Counted from the first letter of the stretch, positions 32,509-43,309 are shown. The stretch is 43,309 nucleotides of DNA from Candidatus Krumholzibacteriia bacterium (GCA_029932915.1 JAOZPE010000025.1:1-43309), one strand, 5' to 3'. Made by a program: numbers and translations. The notes: a model not told the origin generated them from the letters alone.

Positions 32509-33144
32509 TCACCGGCGCTGGAAGCGTTGCAGGGTGCGCCCCGGCGCATCGGCCAGGGACAGGCCCACTGGCCCCTCCCATCTCCATTGCTCCCGGTCCA
32601 TCGCCCCCGGGGGTGTGAACGTCTCGTTTTGGAAGAGAACGGCCCGGGCACCCTCCCGCAGGAAGGGCCGGGCCAGATGCAGCGCCTCGTGAGGCGGGGC
32701 CACCGCCTTCAGGAGCACGGCATCGAAGGCGCCGGCCAGATCCTCCCGGACCCGCACGAGCTCCTGCGCCTGCCCCTCTTCCACCTCGACCCGCTCGAGC
32801 GCCAGGGCTGCGCGCTCGCGTCGAAGGAATGCACAGGCCACGGACCGCCTGTCGAGGAGGACCACCGAGACATCGGGTCGCGCAAGCGCAAAGGGGATAC
32901 CGGGAAGACCGGCCCCACTTCCCAGGTCGAGCACCCGCGAGTCCGGCGGCAGATCCAGGGCTGCCCCGGCGGCGGCCCCCTCGAGGATGAGCGCCTCGAC
33001 CAGGTCCTTACCCCCTGAACGGCTCACCAGGTTGCGGCCTCGATTGAAATGCAACAGGTCATCCCGAAAGGCCAGGAAGGGCTCCACGCCCACGCCCGGT
33101 GGCAGGACTTCGCGCAAACGCGACTCGAATGAGGAAGTCATCAT
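32509..33144 (-). CDS. rsmG: 16S rRNA (guanine-N7) methyltransferase RsmG
   Basis: 211 aa from ATG 33144; a GTG at 33168 gives 8 more residues, and neither start has a strong binding site. RsmG features are FNRGRNLVSRSGGKDLVEALILEG, the SAM-binding motif VLDLGSGAGLPGIPFALARPD, then VVLLDRR and VLLKAVAPP. It methylates G527 of 16S rRNA. Its usual neighbours are mnmG and parA; here jag is upstream and the parS cluster and parA are downstream. Confidence 0.93.
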   Translation of the reverse strand: MMTSSFESRLREVLPPGVGVEPFLAFRDDLLHFNRGRNLVSRSGGKDLVEALILEGAAAGAALDLPPDSRVLDLGSGAGLPGIPFALARPDVSVVLLDRRSVACAFLRRERAALALERVEVEEGQAQELVRVREDLAGAFDAVLLKAVAPPHEALHLARPFLREGARAVLFQNETFTPPGAMDREQWRWEGPVGLSLADAPGRTLQRFQRR

Positions 33145-33201
33145 CGGGAACCCGCCCGGACGCGGCACGTGAACAGAAGGAGAATATCTTGTAACAACTT
33201 T

Positions 33202-34098
33202 CTATTTAGTCTCTTGCGACTTGTTCTCTCCGCCGTCTTCCGCGTAGACCATGACCACGTGCCGGTGCCGGCCCTCGCCCACCGTGTAGGTCTCGATGCC
33301 CGGGATGTCCTGCACCGCCAGATGGACGATGCGGCGCTCGCGCGGGTTCATCGGATCGAAGTGGATCTCGTCACCGGTGCGGCGAGCCTCCTCGGCCGCC
33401 TCCCTCGCATCCTCCCGCAGGCGCTCTTCCTCCCGCGCGCGGTAGTCGTTCACATCCACCTGGACGGGGACATGGCTTCCGCAACGCTGGGAGATCATGC
33501 GACCCAACAGATGCTCCAGGGCGTCGACCCCCGCGCCATGGCGGCCGATCAGGCTACCGGCGTCCTTCTCGCCGACGGCGATGAAGATGCGCTGGTAGTC
33601 GGCGTGTTCGTAGCGGGCCTCGCACGGAATGCCCAGTGCGGTGAGGAGTTCCTCGACCACCTCCTCGACCAGACGGTCGTCCTCGGGCGTCGGGTGGTAT
33701 TCCTCGCGGGGACGGGCGTGGGAGGGTTCGATCCCGAGCTGGGTGACCTTCGGAGCCGGTGGCGTCTCGGTGAGCACCAGTTCGGGTTTGGGGAAGCTGC
33801 GTCCCTCGCTGCGCCGCTGCGTGGGGATCATCCTCTTCACCTCGTCGTGCTGCGGCTCCGGCGGCGGCGCGGGAATCGACTCGGGCCACTCGCGCTCCAC
33901 CCGACCGAAGCCCTCGGCCCGCCACTCCGCCCGAACACGGGCGGGCCGACGGATGCTCGAGTAGCCCTGGTTGCCACTGCCTCCGTCCAGGACGACGAAG
34001 TGGATGTCACCCCCCTCGTTCCCGTTGAACAATTCGCGCGCACGGGCTTTGGCCTCGTTCACCGTCGGTGCTGTGATCTCCCAGATCTCTCGTCTCAC
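33202..34098 (-). CDS. jag: RNA-binding protein Jag/KhpB
   Basis: 298 aa. The Jag_N domain is EITAPTVNEAKARARELFN. A Pro/Glu-rich linker follows (residues 50-130). The KH domain includes VGEKDAGSLIGRHGAGVDALEHLL. The R3H domain includes NPRERRIVHLAVQDIPGIETYTVGEGRHRHVVM. It binds RNA and is linked to cell-elongation control in other bacteria. It lies 15 nt after yidC in the conserved operon. Confidence 0.95.
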   Translation of the reverse strand: MRREIWEITAPTVNEAKARARELFNGNEGGDIHFVVLDGGSGNQGYSSIRRPARVRAEWRAEGFGRVEREWPESIPAPPPEPQHDEVKRMIPTQRRSEGRSFPKPELVLTETPPAPKVTQLGIEPSHARPREEYHPTPEDDRLVEEVVEELLTALGIPCEARYEHADYQRIFIAVGEKDAGSLIGRHGAGVDALEHLLGRMISQRCGSHVPVQVDVNDYRAREEERLREDAREAAEEARRTGDEIHFDPMNPRERRIVHLAVQDIPGIETYTVGEGRHRHVVMVYAEDGGENKSQETK

Positions 34099-34113
34099 GG
34101 TTGCTTCCCTTCC

Positions 34114-35955
34114 TCAGGACTTCGCCTCGGCCATGGCCTTCTTCTCCGCCAGGGTGTTCGGTGCGTTCCGGTGGATCTCCCAGGTCTGCACGATGGTCAG
34201 GATGGTGTTCACCAACCAGTACAGCACCAGACCCGATGGGGTGTTGTAGAAGATGAAGAGCATGAAGAGTGGCATGAAGGTCGACATCATCCGCTGCTGG
34301 GACGCCATCGCACCCTCGGCGTTCTTCGCTGCCGAGGGAGTCCCGATCTTCGTCTGCAACCACATGCCCACCGCCATGAGAATGGGCAGCAGGGAGAAGT
34401 GGTTGCCCAGGACGGGCAGGTGGATGGGAAGCTGGAAGAGCACGTCCGGGCGAGAGAGGTCCTGGATCCACAGTGCGAACGGAGCCTGACGCAGTTCGAT
34501 GGTGCTGCGCAACACGGTGAACAGCGCCCAGAAGACAGGCATCTGGACCAACAGCGGCAGGCACCCGGCCATCGGATTGATGCCGTGCTCCTTGTAGAGC
34601 TTCATCATCTCCTGGCTCTGTCGGGCCTGATCGTCCTTGTACTTCTCCTTGATCTTGTTCAATTCGGGTTGAACCAGCTGCATCTCACGCATCGATCGCG
34701 TGCTGCTCTTGGTCAACGGATAGAAGAGGAACTTCGTCGCCACCGAGATGAGGATGATCACCCATCCGTAGTTGGGGATGTAGCGGTGGACGAAGAGCAG
34801 CAGCCACAGCATCAACTTCGACACCGGGCGGAAGATGGTCGGACCCAGCGAGATGAGTTCGGTCAGGGCGGGGTCGATCTCCTGCAGGCGGTCGTAGTCG
34901 AGCGGCCCCATGTAGATGGTATAGCGAAGCCCCGGCCCGCGTTCGGTGGCCAGGGGCAACTCGACCGAGAAGGTCTGCAGGCGGCGCGGACCGTCCCCGT
35001 CGAAGCGGACCGTTCCCAGGGGCCGTTCCGCAGGATGCACGAAGGCCGTGAAGTACTGGCTCATCACCCCGGCCCAGGCGATCGTTCCCTGGTAGTCCTT
35101 CCTCCCCTTGCTGCCATCCTTCTTCTCCAGGGCGCCGAACTTGATCTTGTGGGTGTCGTCCCCCACCCGCGCCGCCGCGCGGAATTCGCGGTACTCCTTC
35201 AGGGTGTCCGGCTCGGTGTTGGCGATTCCGGCCGGCCAGGCCACCTCCAGTCGGGCCAGCTCGGTCGGCGGCAGCTCGTAGGACGCGTCGACCTGGAGGC
35301 TGTACTCCTCGTTGTCGATGCTCAGCTCCAGGCGGAAGGGTGTGCCCCCGTCCTGCACCGCCTGCAGGACGACACGAGCGGTCGGGTGTTCGGCGTCCAC
35401 CTCCACCTTCCACGGGCGCTGGGCATCGCCTGTCCCCATGAGCCGGTCACCGGCCGGCTCGAAGCGTACCCGGTCGAGGCGCAGGACCCGTCCCCCGCGA
35501 TGGATGGACAGGGCGTGCGCCCTCTGTCCGGTGGGATCGAGGGTTCGTGGTGGAATGAGTTGGACCGGGTCACCGTCGAGTTCCTTGAAGTCCTTCAGGA
35601 TCCACGAGCGCAGATCGGCCCCGACCAGGTCGAGCTCGGCGGTGTACAGATCGGTCTCGATGACCAGCGAGGGGCCGTCGGGGCTCTCCTCCAGCGCGGG
35701 CAGCAGGTCCTGGCCACCGCCCGCTCCCTCACCACCCCCGGCTTCAGGGGATGGGCGGGTCTCCCCCGCCGAACCGGAAGATGGAAGCGATGCCCGCAGG
35801 TTGGACCGTTGGCTCTCTTCCGCTGCGGCGACCGCCGTCGAATCGCCCGGCGCCTCGCCGGTGTCCTTCGTCGGGGGCGGCGGCGCGAAGACCGCCTGCC
35901 ACACGAGCAGAACCAGGAACATCAGGAAGAAGGCAAGGGCCGTGCGCTTGTCCAT
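34114..35955 (-). CDS. yidC: Membrane protein insertase YidC
   Basis: 613 aa, the long Gram-negative type. The first span is ALAFFLMFLVLLVWQAVFA. The large periplasmic domain covers about residues 70-380. The C-terminal Oxa1 core has five spans, including NYGWVIILISVATKFLFYPLT and MAGCLPLLVQMPVFWALFTVL, and the family's Arg in FYPLTKSSTRSM. It inserts and folds inner-membrane proteins with or without Sec. A periplasmic domain this size supports a two-membrane organism. Confidence 0.97.
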   Translation of the reverse strand: MDKRTALAFFLMFLVLLVWQAVFAPPPPTKDTGEAPGDSTAVAAAEESQRSNLRASLPSSGSAGETRPSPEAGGGEGAGGGQDLLPALEESPDGPSLVIETDLYTAELDLVGADLRSWILKDFKELDGDPVQLIPPRTLDPTGQRAHALSIHRGGRVLRLDRVRFEPAGDRLMGTGDAQRPWKVEVDAEHPTARVVLQAVQDGGTPFRLELSIDNEEYSLQVDASYELPPTELARLEVAWPAGIANTEPDTLKEYREFRAAARVGDDTHKIKFGALEKKDGSKGRKDYQGTIAWAGVMSQYFTAFVHPAERPLGTVRFDGDGPRRLQTFSVELPLATERGPGLRYTIYMGPLDYDRLQEIDPALTELISLGPTIFRPVSKLMLWLLLFVHRYIPNYGWVIILISVATKFLFYPLTKSSTRSMREMQLVQPELNKIKEKYKDDQARQSQEMMKLYKEHGINPMAGCLPLLVQMPVFWALFTVLRSTIELRQAPFALWIQDLSRPDVLFQLPIHLPVLGNHFSLLPILMAVGMWLQTKIGTPSAAKNAEGAMASQQRMMSTFMPLFMLFIFYNTPSGLVLYWLVNTILTIVQTWEIHRNAPNTLAEKKAMAEAKS

Positions 35956-35973
35956 GGGCTCCTCGATCGAGGG

Positions 35974-36210
35974 TCAGGGGTGGAAGGATCGCCGAGGGGG
36001 CGGGACCGGGTCGTAGCCACCGGGATGGAAGGGATGACACCGCAGGATGCGGCGGATCGCAAGCCAGCTTCCCCTCCACGCGCCGTGGGTCTGGATCGCC
36101 TCGGCGCCGTAGTGCGAACAGGTTGGATAATAACGGCATTGCGAGCCCAACCACGGGGAGATCAGCAACTGGTACGCGCGAATCATCCACAGAAGCAGAC
36201 GCTGCATCAT
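35974..36210 (-). CDS. yidD: YidD membrane-protein insertion efficiency factor
   Basis: 78 aa. The conserved core is [34 protein letters not shown] followed by GGYDPVPP. The three cysteines and amphipathic N-terminal helix are present. It overlaps rnpA by 4 nt and precedes yidC by 18 nt. Confidence 0.95.
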   Translation of the reverse strand: MMQRLLLWMIRAYQLLISPWLGSQCRYYPTCSHYGAEAIQTHGAWRGSWLAIRRILRCHPFHPGGYDPVPPPRRSFHP

Positions 36211-36596
36211 CTCACCGCATCCCGGGACGAGTCTTCGGGCAGACGGAGGCAGCCGAGTTCGTGCAACAGGGTCTCCAGTTCATCGCTCACCTGTCCGCTG
36301 GTGACGCCCCGTTCGGCTGCGGCTCTCCGTGCGATCAGGACCAACCAGCAGGGGCGTCTCACCCGGTCCTGAAGCCCCCGGTTGGCCTCGCGCAGGAGAC
36401 GCTTGGCCCGGTTGCGCCGTACGGCGTTGCCCACCTTCCTGGAGGCGACCACGCCGACGGCCAGATCTCCCAGCTCGGCCCTCTCCTCGGCCCCGGGCTC
36501 ATGTGCATAGACCACACAGAGCGCGCCCACCGCTTTCCGGCCGCTCTCGTAGACGTGTCCAAAGTGCCGGCGGGTGCGCAGGGTTCCTCTCACCAC
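36207..36596 (-). CDS. rnpA: Ribonuclease P protein component
   Basis: 129 aa. The hallmark RNR motif is in [21 protein letters not shown], preceded by the substrate-binding cleft segment and followed by a short acidic tail. It assists RNase P RNA in tRNA 5' processing. The RNA subunit gene is not in this window. Confidence 0.95.
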   Translation of the reverse strand: MVRGTLRTRRHFGHVYESGRKAVGALCVVYAHEPGAEERAELGDLAVGVVASRKVGNAVRRNRAKRLLREANRGLQDRVRRPCWLVLIARRAAAERGVTSGQVSDELETLLHELGCLRLPEDSSRDAVR

Positions 36597-36661
36597 ATGG
36601 CCTTGTTCGTCTCCGGCACGGCGAAGAGCGGTGGATGGACCGTCGCCTGGACCGGGCCGGT

Positions 36662-36796
36662 TCAGGCGCTCAGACGCTTGCGGCCCTTGCTGCGGCGGCG
36701 CTTGAGAATGGCGCGCCCGGCCCGGGTCGACATACGCTTGCGGAACCCGTGGTCGCGCTTGCGCTTGAGGTTACTGGGCTGAAACGTCCTTTTCAC
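36662..36796 (-). CDS. rpmH: 50S ribosomal protein L34
   Basis: 44 aa, start GTG at 36796 with GAGGTG 7 nt upstream. The protein reads [20 protein letters not shown] and continues with the usual RKGRKRLSA-type ending (KGRKRLSA). The length and sequence are those of L34. It is the first gene of the rpmH-rnpA-yidD-yidC-jag cluster, divergent from dnaA. Confidence 0.97.
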   Translation of the reverse strand: MKRTFQPSNLKRKRDHGFRKRMSTRAGRAILKRRRSKGRKRLSA

Positions 36797-36860
36797 GGTG
36801 ACACCTCAGGTGTGGTTCTCGAGCGGGCATTGTGCCTCGGAATCGTTCTCCAAACGACAC

Positions 36861-36889
36861 ACGGTAGATTCTCGGGGCCACTTCGTCAA
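36861..36889 (-). promoter_or_regulatory. Candidate rpmH promoter
   Basis: On the minus strand TTGACG (36889-36884), a 17-nt spacer and TACCGT (36866-36861) lie about 65 nt before the rpmH start. The -35 matches 5/6 and the -10 only 3/6. Another TTGACG lies at 36935-36930. The rest of the 36797-37078 gap has no gene. Confidence 0.4.
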
Positions 36890-37078
36890 GCTCTGCCGCT
36901 GCGGGCGCGTACTGCCTGTCCAAATCGTACGTCAATTGAGCAAACGCCCTCCGATTCCGGCCCGGCAACCCCTCTCGGCTTCGCGGACCATCGTGGCGTG
37001 CTCGCATTCGAGCAAATTGCCCGCGCTGGGGAAAACCCTCTTGCCGACCCTCCGCCCACGTGCTACCGTCGTCTCCCC

Positions 37079-37216
37079 GGTGGATAACTCGCATCCGGGC
37101 CAGCATCGTTATCCCCAGGCTGCTTGCCTGTGGACAACTCGGTATCCACTGGTGGTTTTAGGGTTATAACCTGTTACAAAAAAAGAGCTTCTGGGGTTTT
37201 CCACGACTGTGGATAA
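37079..37216. other. oriC: Replication origin (oriC) with DnaA boxes and AT-rich unwinding region
   Basis: DnaA-box matches to TGTGGATAA or its complement: GGTGGATAA (37079-37087), TTATCCCCA (37109-37117) and TGTGGACAA (37129-37137), each with one mismatch; GTATCCACT (37142-37150) with two; and a perfect TGTGGATAA at 37208-37216. Between the last two is an AT-rich stretch (37153-37186: GGTTTTAGGGTTATAACCTG and TTACAAAAAAAGA) suited to strand opening. Position between rpmH and dnaA is a common origin site. Confidence 0.8.
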
Positions 37217-37280
37217 ACCACTGGAGAGGTTTGTCCTCGATCCGAGTTCGACTCGGGCCCAACGGGAGGATCAACGACCC

Positions 37281-38699
37281 GTGCCCCCATCCCGGACACC
37301 TCTGCCCCCGACGTCTTCCTCCGGCGCGTCTTCACCACAGCAGGACGTGGCGCGGCCCTGGGAGGAGATCCTCGACGTCGTCCGGCAGCAAGTCAGCCAG
37401 CAAACCTTCGAGACCTGGTTCCACCAGACTCGCTTCCTTTCCCTGGAGGGGAACGTCCTGACCCTTCAGGGGCCCAATCAATTCTTCGTCGACTGGCTCA
37501 CCGAACACCATCTGGAAACCCTTCACATCGCGGCCCTTCGCGTGTTGGGCCACGCCGTCGAGATCGAGATCGAAGTCGATCCTCATCCCACCAACGTGGG
37601 AGGTTTCGATCCTCGCTCGTCGGTCTCGGCGACTCCACCCAGTGCGGATCGCCCGGCCCGCCTTCCGCAGGAGGCCGGTCTCAACGCCCGCTATGTCTTC
37701 CAGAACTTCGTCGTCGGCGACAACAACCGTCTCGCCCACGCCGCCTGCCAGGCGGTCGCCGAGCAGCCGGCCCAGGCCTACAACCCGCTCTTCCTGTACG
37801 GCGGCGTCGGTCTGGGGAAGACCCATCTCATGCAGGCCATCGGCAACGAGGTTCTCGCCCGCGATCCGCGTACGCTCGTGCACTACGTGTCGGCCGAGAA
37901 TTTCATGAACGAACTCATCCAGTCCATCCGCACCGGTAAGACCTTCGAGTTCAAGAACCGCTACCGGAACGTCGATCTGCTCCTGATCGACGACATCCAG
38001 TTCCTCGCGGGCAAGGAGAGCACCCAACAGGAGTTCTTCCACACCTTCAACGCGCTGTACGACGCGAACAAGCAGATCGTCGTGACCAGTGACCGTCCGC
38101 CCAAGGAGATTCCCACCCTCGAGGAGCGTCTGCGTTCCCGCTTCGAGTGGGGCCTCATCACCGACCTGCAGGCCCCGAACCTCGAGACCCGGATCGCCAT
38201 CCTCAAGAAGAAGGTGGAGAAGGAACGCATCGTCATTCCCGACGACGTCCTGGTCCTCATCGCCGAGCGCGTCACCCACAACATCCGTGAGCTCGAGGGC
38301 GCGTTGATCCGTCTGCTGGCCTTCGCCAGCCTCACCGGGAGTGAGATCAACCTGGATATGGCCCAGGAGGTGTTGGGAACCTTCCTGAACCGCAACCGGC
38401 CGGATCGTCAGATCCGCCTGGCCGAGGTGATCAAGCTCGTCTCCTCGTACTACGACATCTCACTCGATCTGCTGCGCTCGAAGACCCGGACCAAGCAGGT
38501 CGCCCACGCGCGGCAGGTGGCGATGTACCTGTGCCGTGAGCTCACCGGCGCATCGTTGAATCAGATCGGCCAGCGCTTCGGCGGACGGGACCATACGACC
38601 GTCCACCACGCCTGGCAGAAGATCACGCGCCTGGAACAGGTCGATCCCCAGGTGCAGAGGGAGCTGCAGGAGCTCACGCACAGCATTCACAGCGCGTAG
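37281..38699 (+). CDS. dnaA: Replication initiator DnaA
   Basis: 472 aa from GTG 37281. An upstream in-frame GTG at 37209 lies inside a perfect DnaA box, has no ribosome binding site, and the 24 codons it adds have low third-position GC. The 37281 start has GGGAGG 11 nt upstream. Domain I is WEEILDVVRQQVSQQTFETWF. Domain III has the P-loop GGVGLGKTH (174-182), LLIDDIQFLAGKE and the arginine-finger region PPKEIPTLEERLRSRFEWGL. Domain IV ends with GRDHTTVHHAW, the DnaA-box-binding signature. A hairpin CCGAGT-TCG-ACTCGG (37242-37256) would lie in the leader. Confidence 0.97.
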   Translation: MPPSRTPLPPTSSSGASSPQQDVARPWEEILDVVRQQVSQQTFETWFHQTRFLSLEGNVLTLQGPNQFFVDWLTEHHLETLHIAALRVLGHAVEIEIEVDPHPTNVGGFDPRSSVSATPPSADRPARLPQEAGLNARYVFQNFVVGDNNRLAHAACQAVAEQPAQAYNPLFLYGGVGLGKTHLMQAIGNEVLARDPRTLVHYVSAENFMNELIQSIRTGKTFEFKNRYRNVDLLLIDDIQFLAGKESTQQEFFHTFNALYDANKQIVVTSDRPPKEIPTLEERLRSRFEWGLITDLQAPNLETRIAILKKKVEKERIVIPDDVLVLIAERVTHNIRELEGALIRLLAFASLTGSEINLDMAQEVLGTFLNRNRPDRQIRLAEVIKLVSSYYDISLDLLRSKTRTKQVAHARQVAMYLCRELTGASLNQIGQRFGGRDHTTVHHAWQKITRLEQVDPQVQRELQELTHSIHSA

Positions 38700-38723
38700 G
38701 TCCACCGACCGATCAACGCGCCT

Positions 38724-38764
38724 GGGAGGTCCTCCACGCGGAGGAGGACCTCCCTTTCTTCTTT
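38724..38764 (+). terminator. Intrinsic terminator after dnaA
   Basis: GGGAGGTCCTCC (38724-38735) pairs with GGAGGACCTCCC (38743-38754) around a 7-nt loop, followed by TTTCTTCTTT, 24 nt after the dnaA stop. It implies that dnaN has its own promoter. Confidence 0.93.
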
Positions 38765-39125
38765 CGGCTCCACAACTCCTCGCACAAAGCTGGGAACATC
38801 CTGGGGACAGCGGCGGCAAAGAGCTGGGAGAACTTCGCCCATGTGGAGGAAAACGATTTTCGATGGGTGCCGATGGTGCTTTTCCCAAGCTCTGTTCCCC
38901 TTCTTGTCCCAAGCCTGTCCATCTTGCTAACTCATTGAAAATAAACGTAATGAAGACTTCCACCGGCGACTTGTCCCCTCGATCCCCAGCCTTACTGTCT
39001 TCTACTGTCTTCTTTCTATCCATCCAGGAAACAGCAGTCCTTCGCGAACCTTGCTGCGCGGCGCCGCATGCGATAGCATGGCATTTCCCATCGGACATCC
39101 AGAGTCTTCCAAGCGAGGCCCCACG
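38765..39125. other. 361-bp dnaA-dnaN spacer with no gene; probable dnaN promoter
   Basis: No ORF of coding character. The stretch 38925-38957 (TTGCTAACTCATTGAAAATA and AACGTAATG) is AT-rich against a GC-rich background and is the likely dnaN promoter area. TTGCTA with GTAATG 17 nt later is one weak pairing. Confidence 0.4.
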
Positions 39126-40250
39126 GTGAAGATCCAGGTTCCACAAAGCGATCTCGTACGCGCTCTCGGAGCGGTGGCCAACGTCGTCAGCACGAAGGCC
39201 ACTCTGCCGATCCTCTCCACCATTCTCTTCGATGCCCGTCAAGGCGAGCTCGTGCTCGCCGCCACCGACCTGGACGTGTCGGTCGTCACGCGCCTGCAGA
39301 GCGTCGATATCGGTGCCGAAGGCAAGACCGCCGTCCCCGCGGGCAAGTTCGTCGCCTTCGTGCGCACCCTTCCGTCGGCCTCGGTGAGCATCGAGTCCGA
39401 CAACGAGAAGGTGCATCTGCGCAGCGGGAAGGCGCGGCTCGAGGAACCATCGATGGACCCGGAGGACTTTCCTGCTCTGCCGAAGGTCCAGGATGCCGCG
39501 TCGTTCACGATGAAGGGTGCGGTCCTCGTGGAGATGATCCGCAACACGGTATACGCGACCTCACGTGACGAGACGCGCCCTGCTCTCCAGGGTGTCTACT
39601 GGGAGATCGGCGCCGGCGCCTTCACCATGGTTGCGACCGATGGTCATCGCCTGAGCCGAGTGCGTCGGAGTGTTGACGTGGGCAAGAAGATCAACCGGAA
39701 ACTCATCGCATCCTCTGGCGGCCTTCAACACGTGATGCGACTGGCCGAGGAAGTCGACGAAGTGACGATCTATCTGGGCGAGCACCAACTGAGCTTCGAG
39801 ATGGGCAATACGACGCTGCATACGCGGCTGGTGGAGGGAAGTTTTCCCAACTACGAACAGGTTCTCCCCAAGAACAACGATCGACGCATCGTCTGCGACC
39901 GCGACGCCCTGAACGATGGGATCCGCCGGGTGAAGATCTCCGCCGATCGCGTCACCAACCAGGTGCGTTTCTCGGCCGAGGGGAAGAAGCTCGTCCTGTC
40001 CGCCAGTGGAACCGAGGGAAGCCGGGCCGAGGACGAGGTACCCATCGAATACGACGGCGACGCCATCTCCATCGGCTTCAACCATTCCTACGTCGAGGAC
40101 ATCCTCAAGCACTTCAAGACGGAGAATGTGATCATCGCGCTCGACCGCCCGGACAGCGCGGCGATCTTCGTGCCCGGCGAGGATATCGAGGCGGATATCC
40201 TGAGCCGCGACGATCTGTGTCTATTGATGCCGCTTCGCCTCAACGACTGA
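39126..40250 (+). CDS. dnaN: DNA polymerase III sliding clamp (beta subunit)
   Basis: 374 aa, start GTG at 39126 with GAGG 8 nt upstream; an extension to 39051 has no binding site. Three clamp domains are recognisable: start VKIQVPQSDLVRALGAVANVVSTKATLPILSTI, middle TRDETRPALQGVYWEI with ATDGHRLS, and end GFNHSYVEDILKHF followed by LMPLRLND. It encircles DNA and tethers the polymerase. Confidence 0.97.
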   Translation: MKIQVPQSDLVRALGAVANVVSTKATLPILSTILFDARQGELVLAATDLDVSVVTRLQSVDIGAEGKTAVPAGKFVAFVRTLPSASVSIESDNEKVHLRSGKARLEEPSMDPEDFPALPKVQDAASFTMKGAVLVEMIRNTVYATSRDETRPALQGVYWEIGAGAFTMVATDGHRLSRVRRSVDVGKKINRKLIASSGGLQHVMRLAEEVDEVTIYLGEHQLSFEMGNTTLHTRLVEGSFPNYEQVLPKNNDRRIVCDRDALNDGIRRVKISADRVTNQVRFSAEGKKLVLSASGTEGSRAEDEVPIEYDGDAISIGFNHSYVEDILKHFKTENVIIALDRPDSAAIFVPGEDIEADILSRDDLCLLMPLRLND

Positions 40251-40275
40251 GTCTCCCTTTGAAAAGAGGCATCCG

Positions 40276-41411
40276 GTGATTCTCACGCGAGTGAAGTTGC
40301 TGAATTACCGGAACCTCAGAGAGGCCTCGGTGGAGATTTCACCGAAGATCAATATCTTTCTGGGAAGGAATGGGCAGGGAAAGACCAACTTCCTCGAGGC
40401 GGTCTCATACCTGTCGCTGGGCCGCTCCCATCGCGGCGCGGCCGACCGGGAATTGCTTCGTTTCGGCACCGAACATCTGAACCTGACAGTGGAGGGAAAG
40501 GACGGCCAGGGCGAGGAATTCGTCCTGGAGGCGGCCCTGAGCCGGCAGGGCCAGAAGCGGGTGAGGATCGACGGTTCCCCGATCCGGCGCACGGCCGATC
40601 TCGTCGGCAGGCTCTCGACGGTTCTCTTCGACCCGGGCGAGATCGAGCTGGTCAAAGGCGGCCCGGAACACCGCAGGCGCTTCCTGGACCACACCCTGAG
40701 CATGGTCTCGGCGGACTACTTCCGGAATCTGCTGGGTTATCGACGGGCCCTGTCCCAGAAGAATCGCCTGTTGAAGGAGCCCAGGCGAGCCCGGGACGAG
40801 GAAATCGAGGTCTGGGACGCCGAATTGGTGCGTCACGGAACCCCATTGATCCTGGCCCGACGGCGCATTCTTCCTTTTCTTGAGCAGGTCTGTGCCCGCT
40901 CATATTCCAGCTTGGCGCCCGAAGGAGGGAGCCTCACAATAGTCCTCAAGCTCTCGCTCGGTGACGCGGCGAACGCGGTACGTGGCGACGATCTCGAGTC
41001 CTGGCAGGATGCGTTTCACGAGGCCCTTCGTGTGGGTCGTGCAAGGGAGCGCCAACTGGGCCACGCCTGGATTGGACCCCATCGGGACCGCCTCGAGCTG
41101 GAACTGCGCGGTCGATCCCTGCGTCGCTACGGCAGCCAGGGCGAGATGCGTTCAGCCGCAATCGCGCTGAAGCTCGGACAGGCGGAACTGATCTACGAGC
41201 GCACCCACGAGCGCCCGGTCATTCTCCTCGACGACATCTTCAGTGAACTCGATCACCAGCGGACACGAGCGCTCCAGAAGCTTCTGCATGAGGAGCACCA
41301 GCTGCTGATCGCGACCGCTCGAAAGGAAGACATCGAGGCCATGCAACAGTGGAGCGGCTTGAGGATCTGGGAAGTCGAGGAGGGAAGGATCGCGCCGGTG
41401 GAGCAGGCACA

Positions 41412-41415
<4 letters not shown>
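40276..41415 (+). CDS. recF: DNA repair and gap-binding protein RecF
   Basis: 379 aa, start GTG at 40276 with AGAGG upstream. Walker A is GRNGQGKTNFLEAV (30-43). The ABC signature region is SQGEMRSAAIALKLGQ. Walker B is RPVILLDDIFSELD, followed by LLIATARKED. It loads RecA at single-stranded gaps. It lies 25 nt after dnaN, and its stop overlaps the next gene. Confidence 0.95.

Positions 41416-43309
<1,894 letters not shown>

Noticed and set aside
32254-32618. Short ORFs reading MFHVEH and VSRET repeatedly between rsmG and parA
   Set aside because: They are translations of the parS palindromes in different frames, not genes.
33169-36372. 1067-codon plus-strand ORF across jag and yidC
   Set aside because: Antisense shadow of conserved minus-strand genes; no recognisable domain.

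Overview
The window is a high-GC bacterial chromosome segment that contains the replication origin. Several secreted proteins end in an FlgD-like Ig domain of the kind used as a C-terminal sorting signal in the Fibrobacteres-Chlorobi-Bacteroidetes (FCB) superphylum. They also carry cohesin-like and dockerin-like domains, and a six-heme cytochrome ends in the same sorting-type domain. This combination suggests an uncultured, GC-rich FCB-group lineage such as Krumholzibacteriota or Eisenbacteria. The phylum is an inference; no rRNA gene is present to settle it.

Layout. 1-6.6 kb: tail of a membrane protein, then three secreted cohesin-type proteins, one with a long beta-helix. 6.7-10.3 kb: a plus-strand tripartite efflux operon (HlyD-type adaptor, DUF2955 membrane protein, NodT-type outer-membrane lipoprotein). 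10.2-15.4 kb: a lower-GC block bounded by a perfect 35-bp direct repeat. It holds a truncated macro-domain remnant and a minus-strand operon in which a MarR regulator is fused in frame to a TolC-type protein, followed by EmrA and EmrB homologues. The second repeat copy is followed by what looks like the original 3' end and terminator of the outer-membrane gene that the block interrupts. 15.6-25.3 kb: housekeeping and accessory genes: small beta-barrel, CoA-disulfide-reductase-like flavoprotein, multiheme cytochrome, Rho_N-like small protein, membrane-anchored MutS-like ATPase, HIT protein, DUF2461, GNAT-membrane fusion. 25.4-27.9 kb: ECF sigma factor, zinc-finger anti-sigma factor and two Spy/CnrX-like periplasmic proteins, an envelope or metal stress module. 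27.9-30.1 kb: lamin-tail-like secreted protein, then a bactofilin with its M23 endopeptidase.

30.4-43.3 kb is the origin region. On the minus strand lie rpmH-rnpA-yidD-yidC-jag-rsmG-parA-parB, with six parS sites packed into about 275 bp between rsmG and parA. On the plus strand lie dnaA, dnaN, recF, a DciA/DUF721 gene and gyrB, which runs off the window. An oriC with DnaA boxes and an AT-rich stretch sits between rpmH and dnaA. mnmE and mnmG, often found between jag and rsmG or next to it, are absent here.

The least ordinary items are the MarR-TolC fusion with a palindromic operator just upstream, the direct-repeat-bounded efflux cassette, the duplicated parS cluster, and a C-terminal motif (ExTxWGxxKxxF) shared by two otherwise unrelated secreted proteins.
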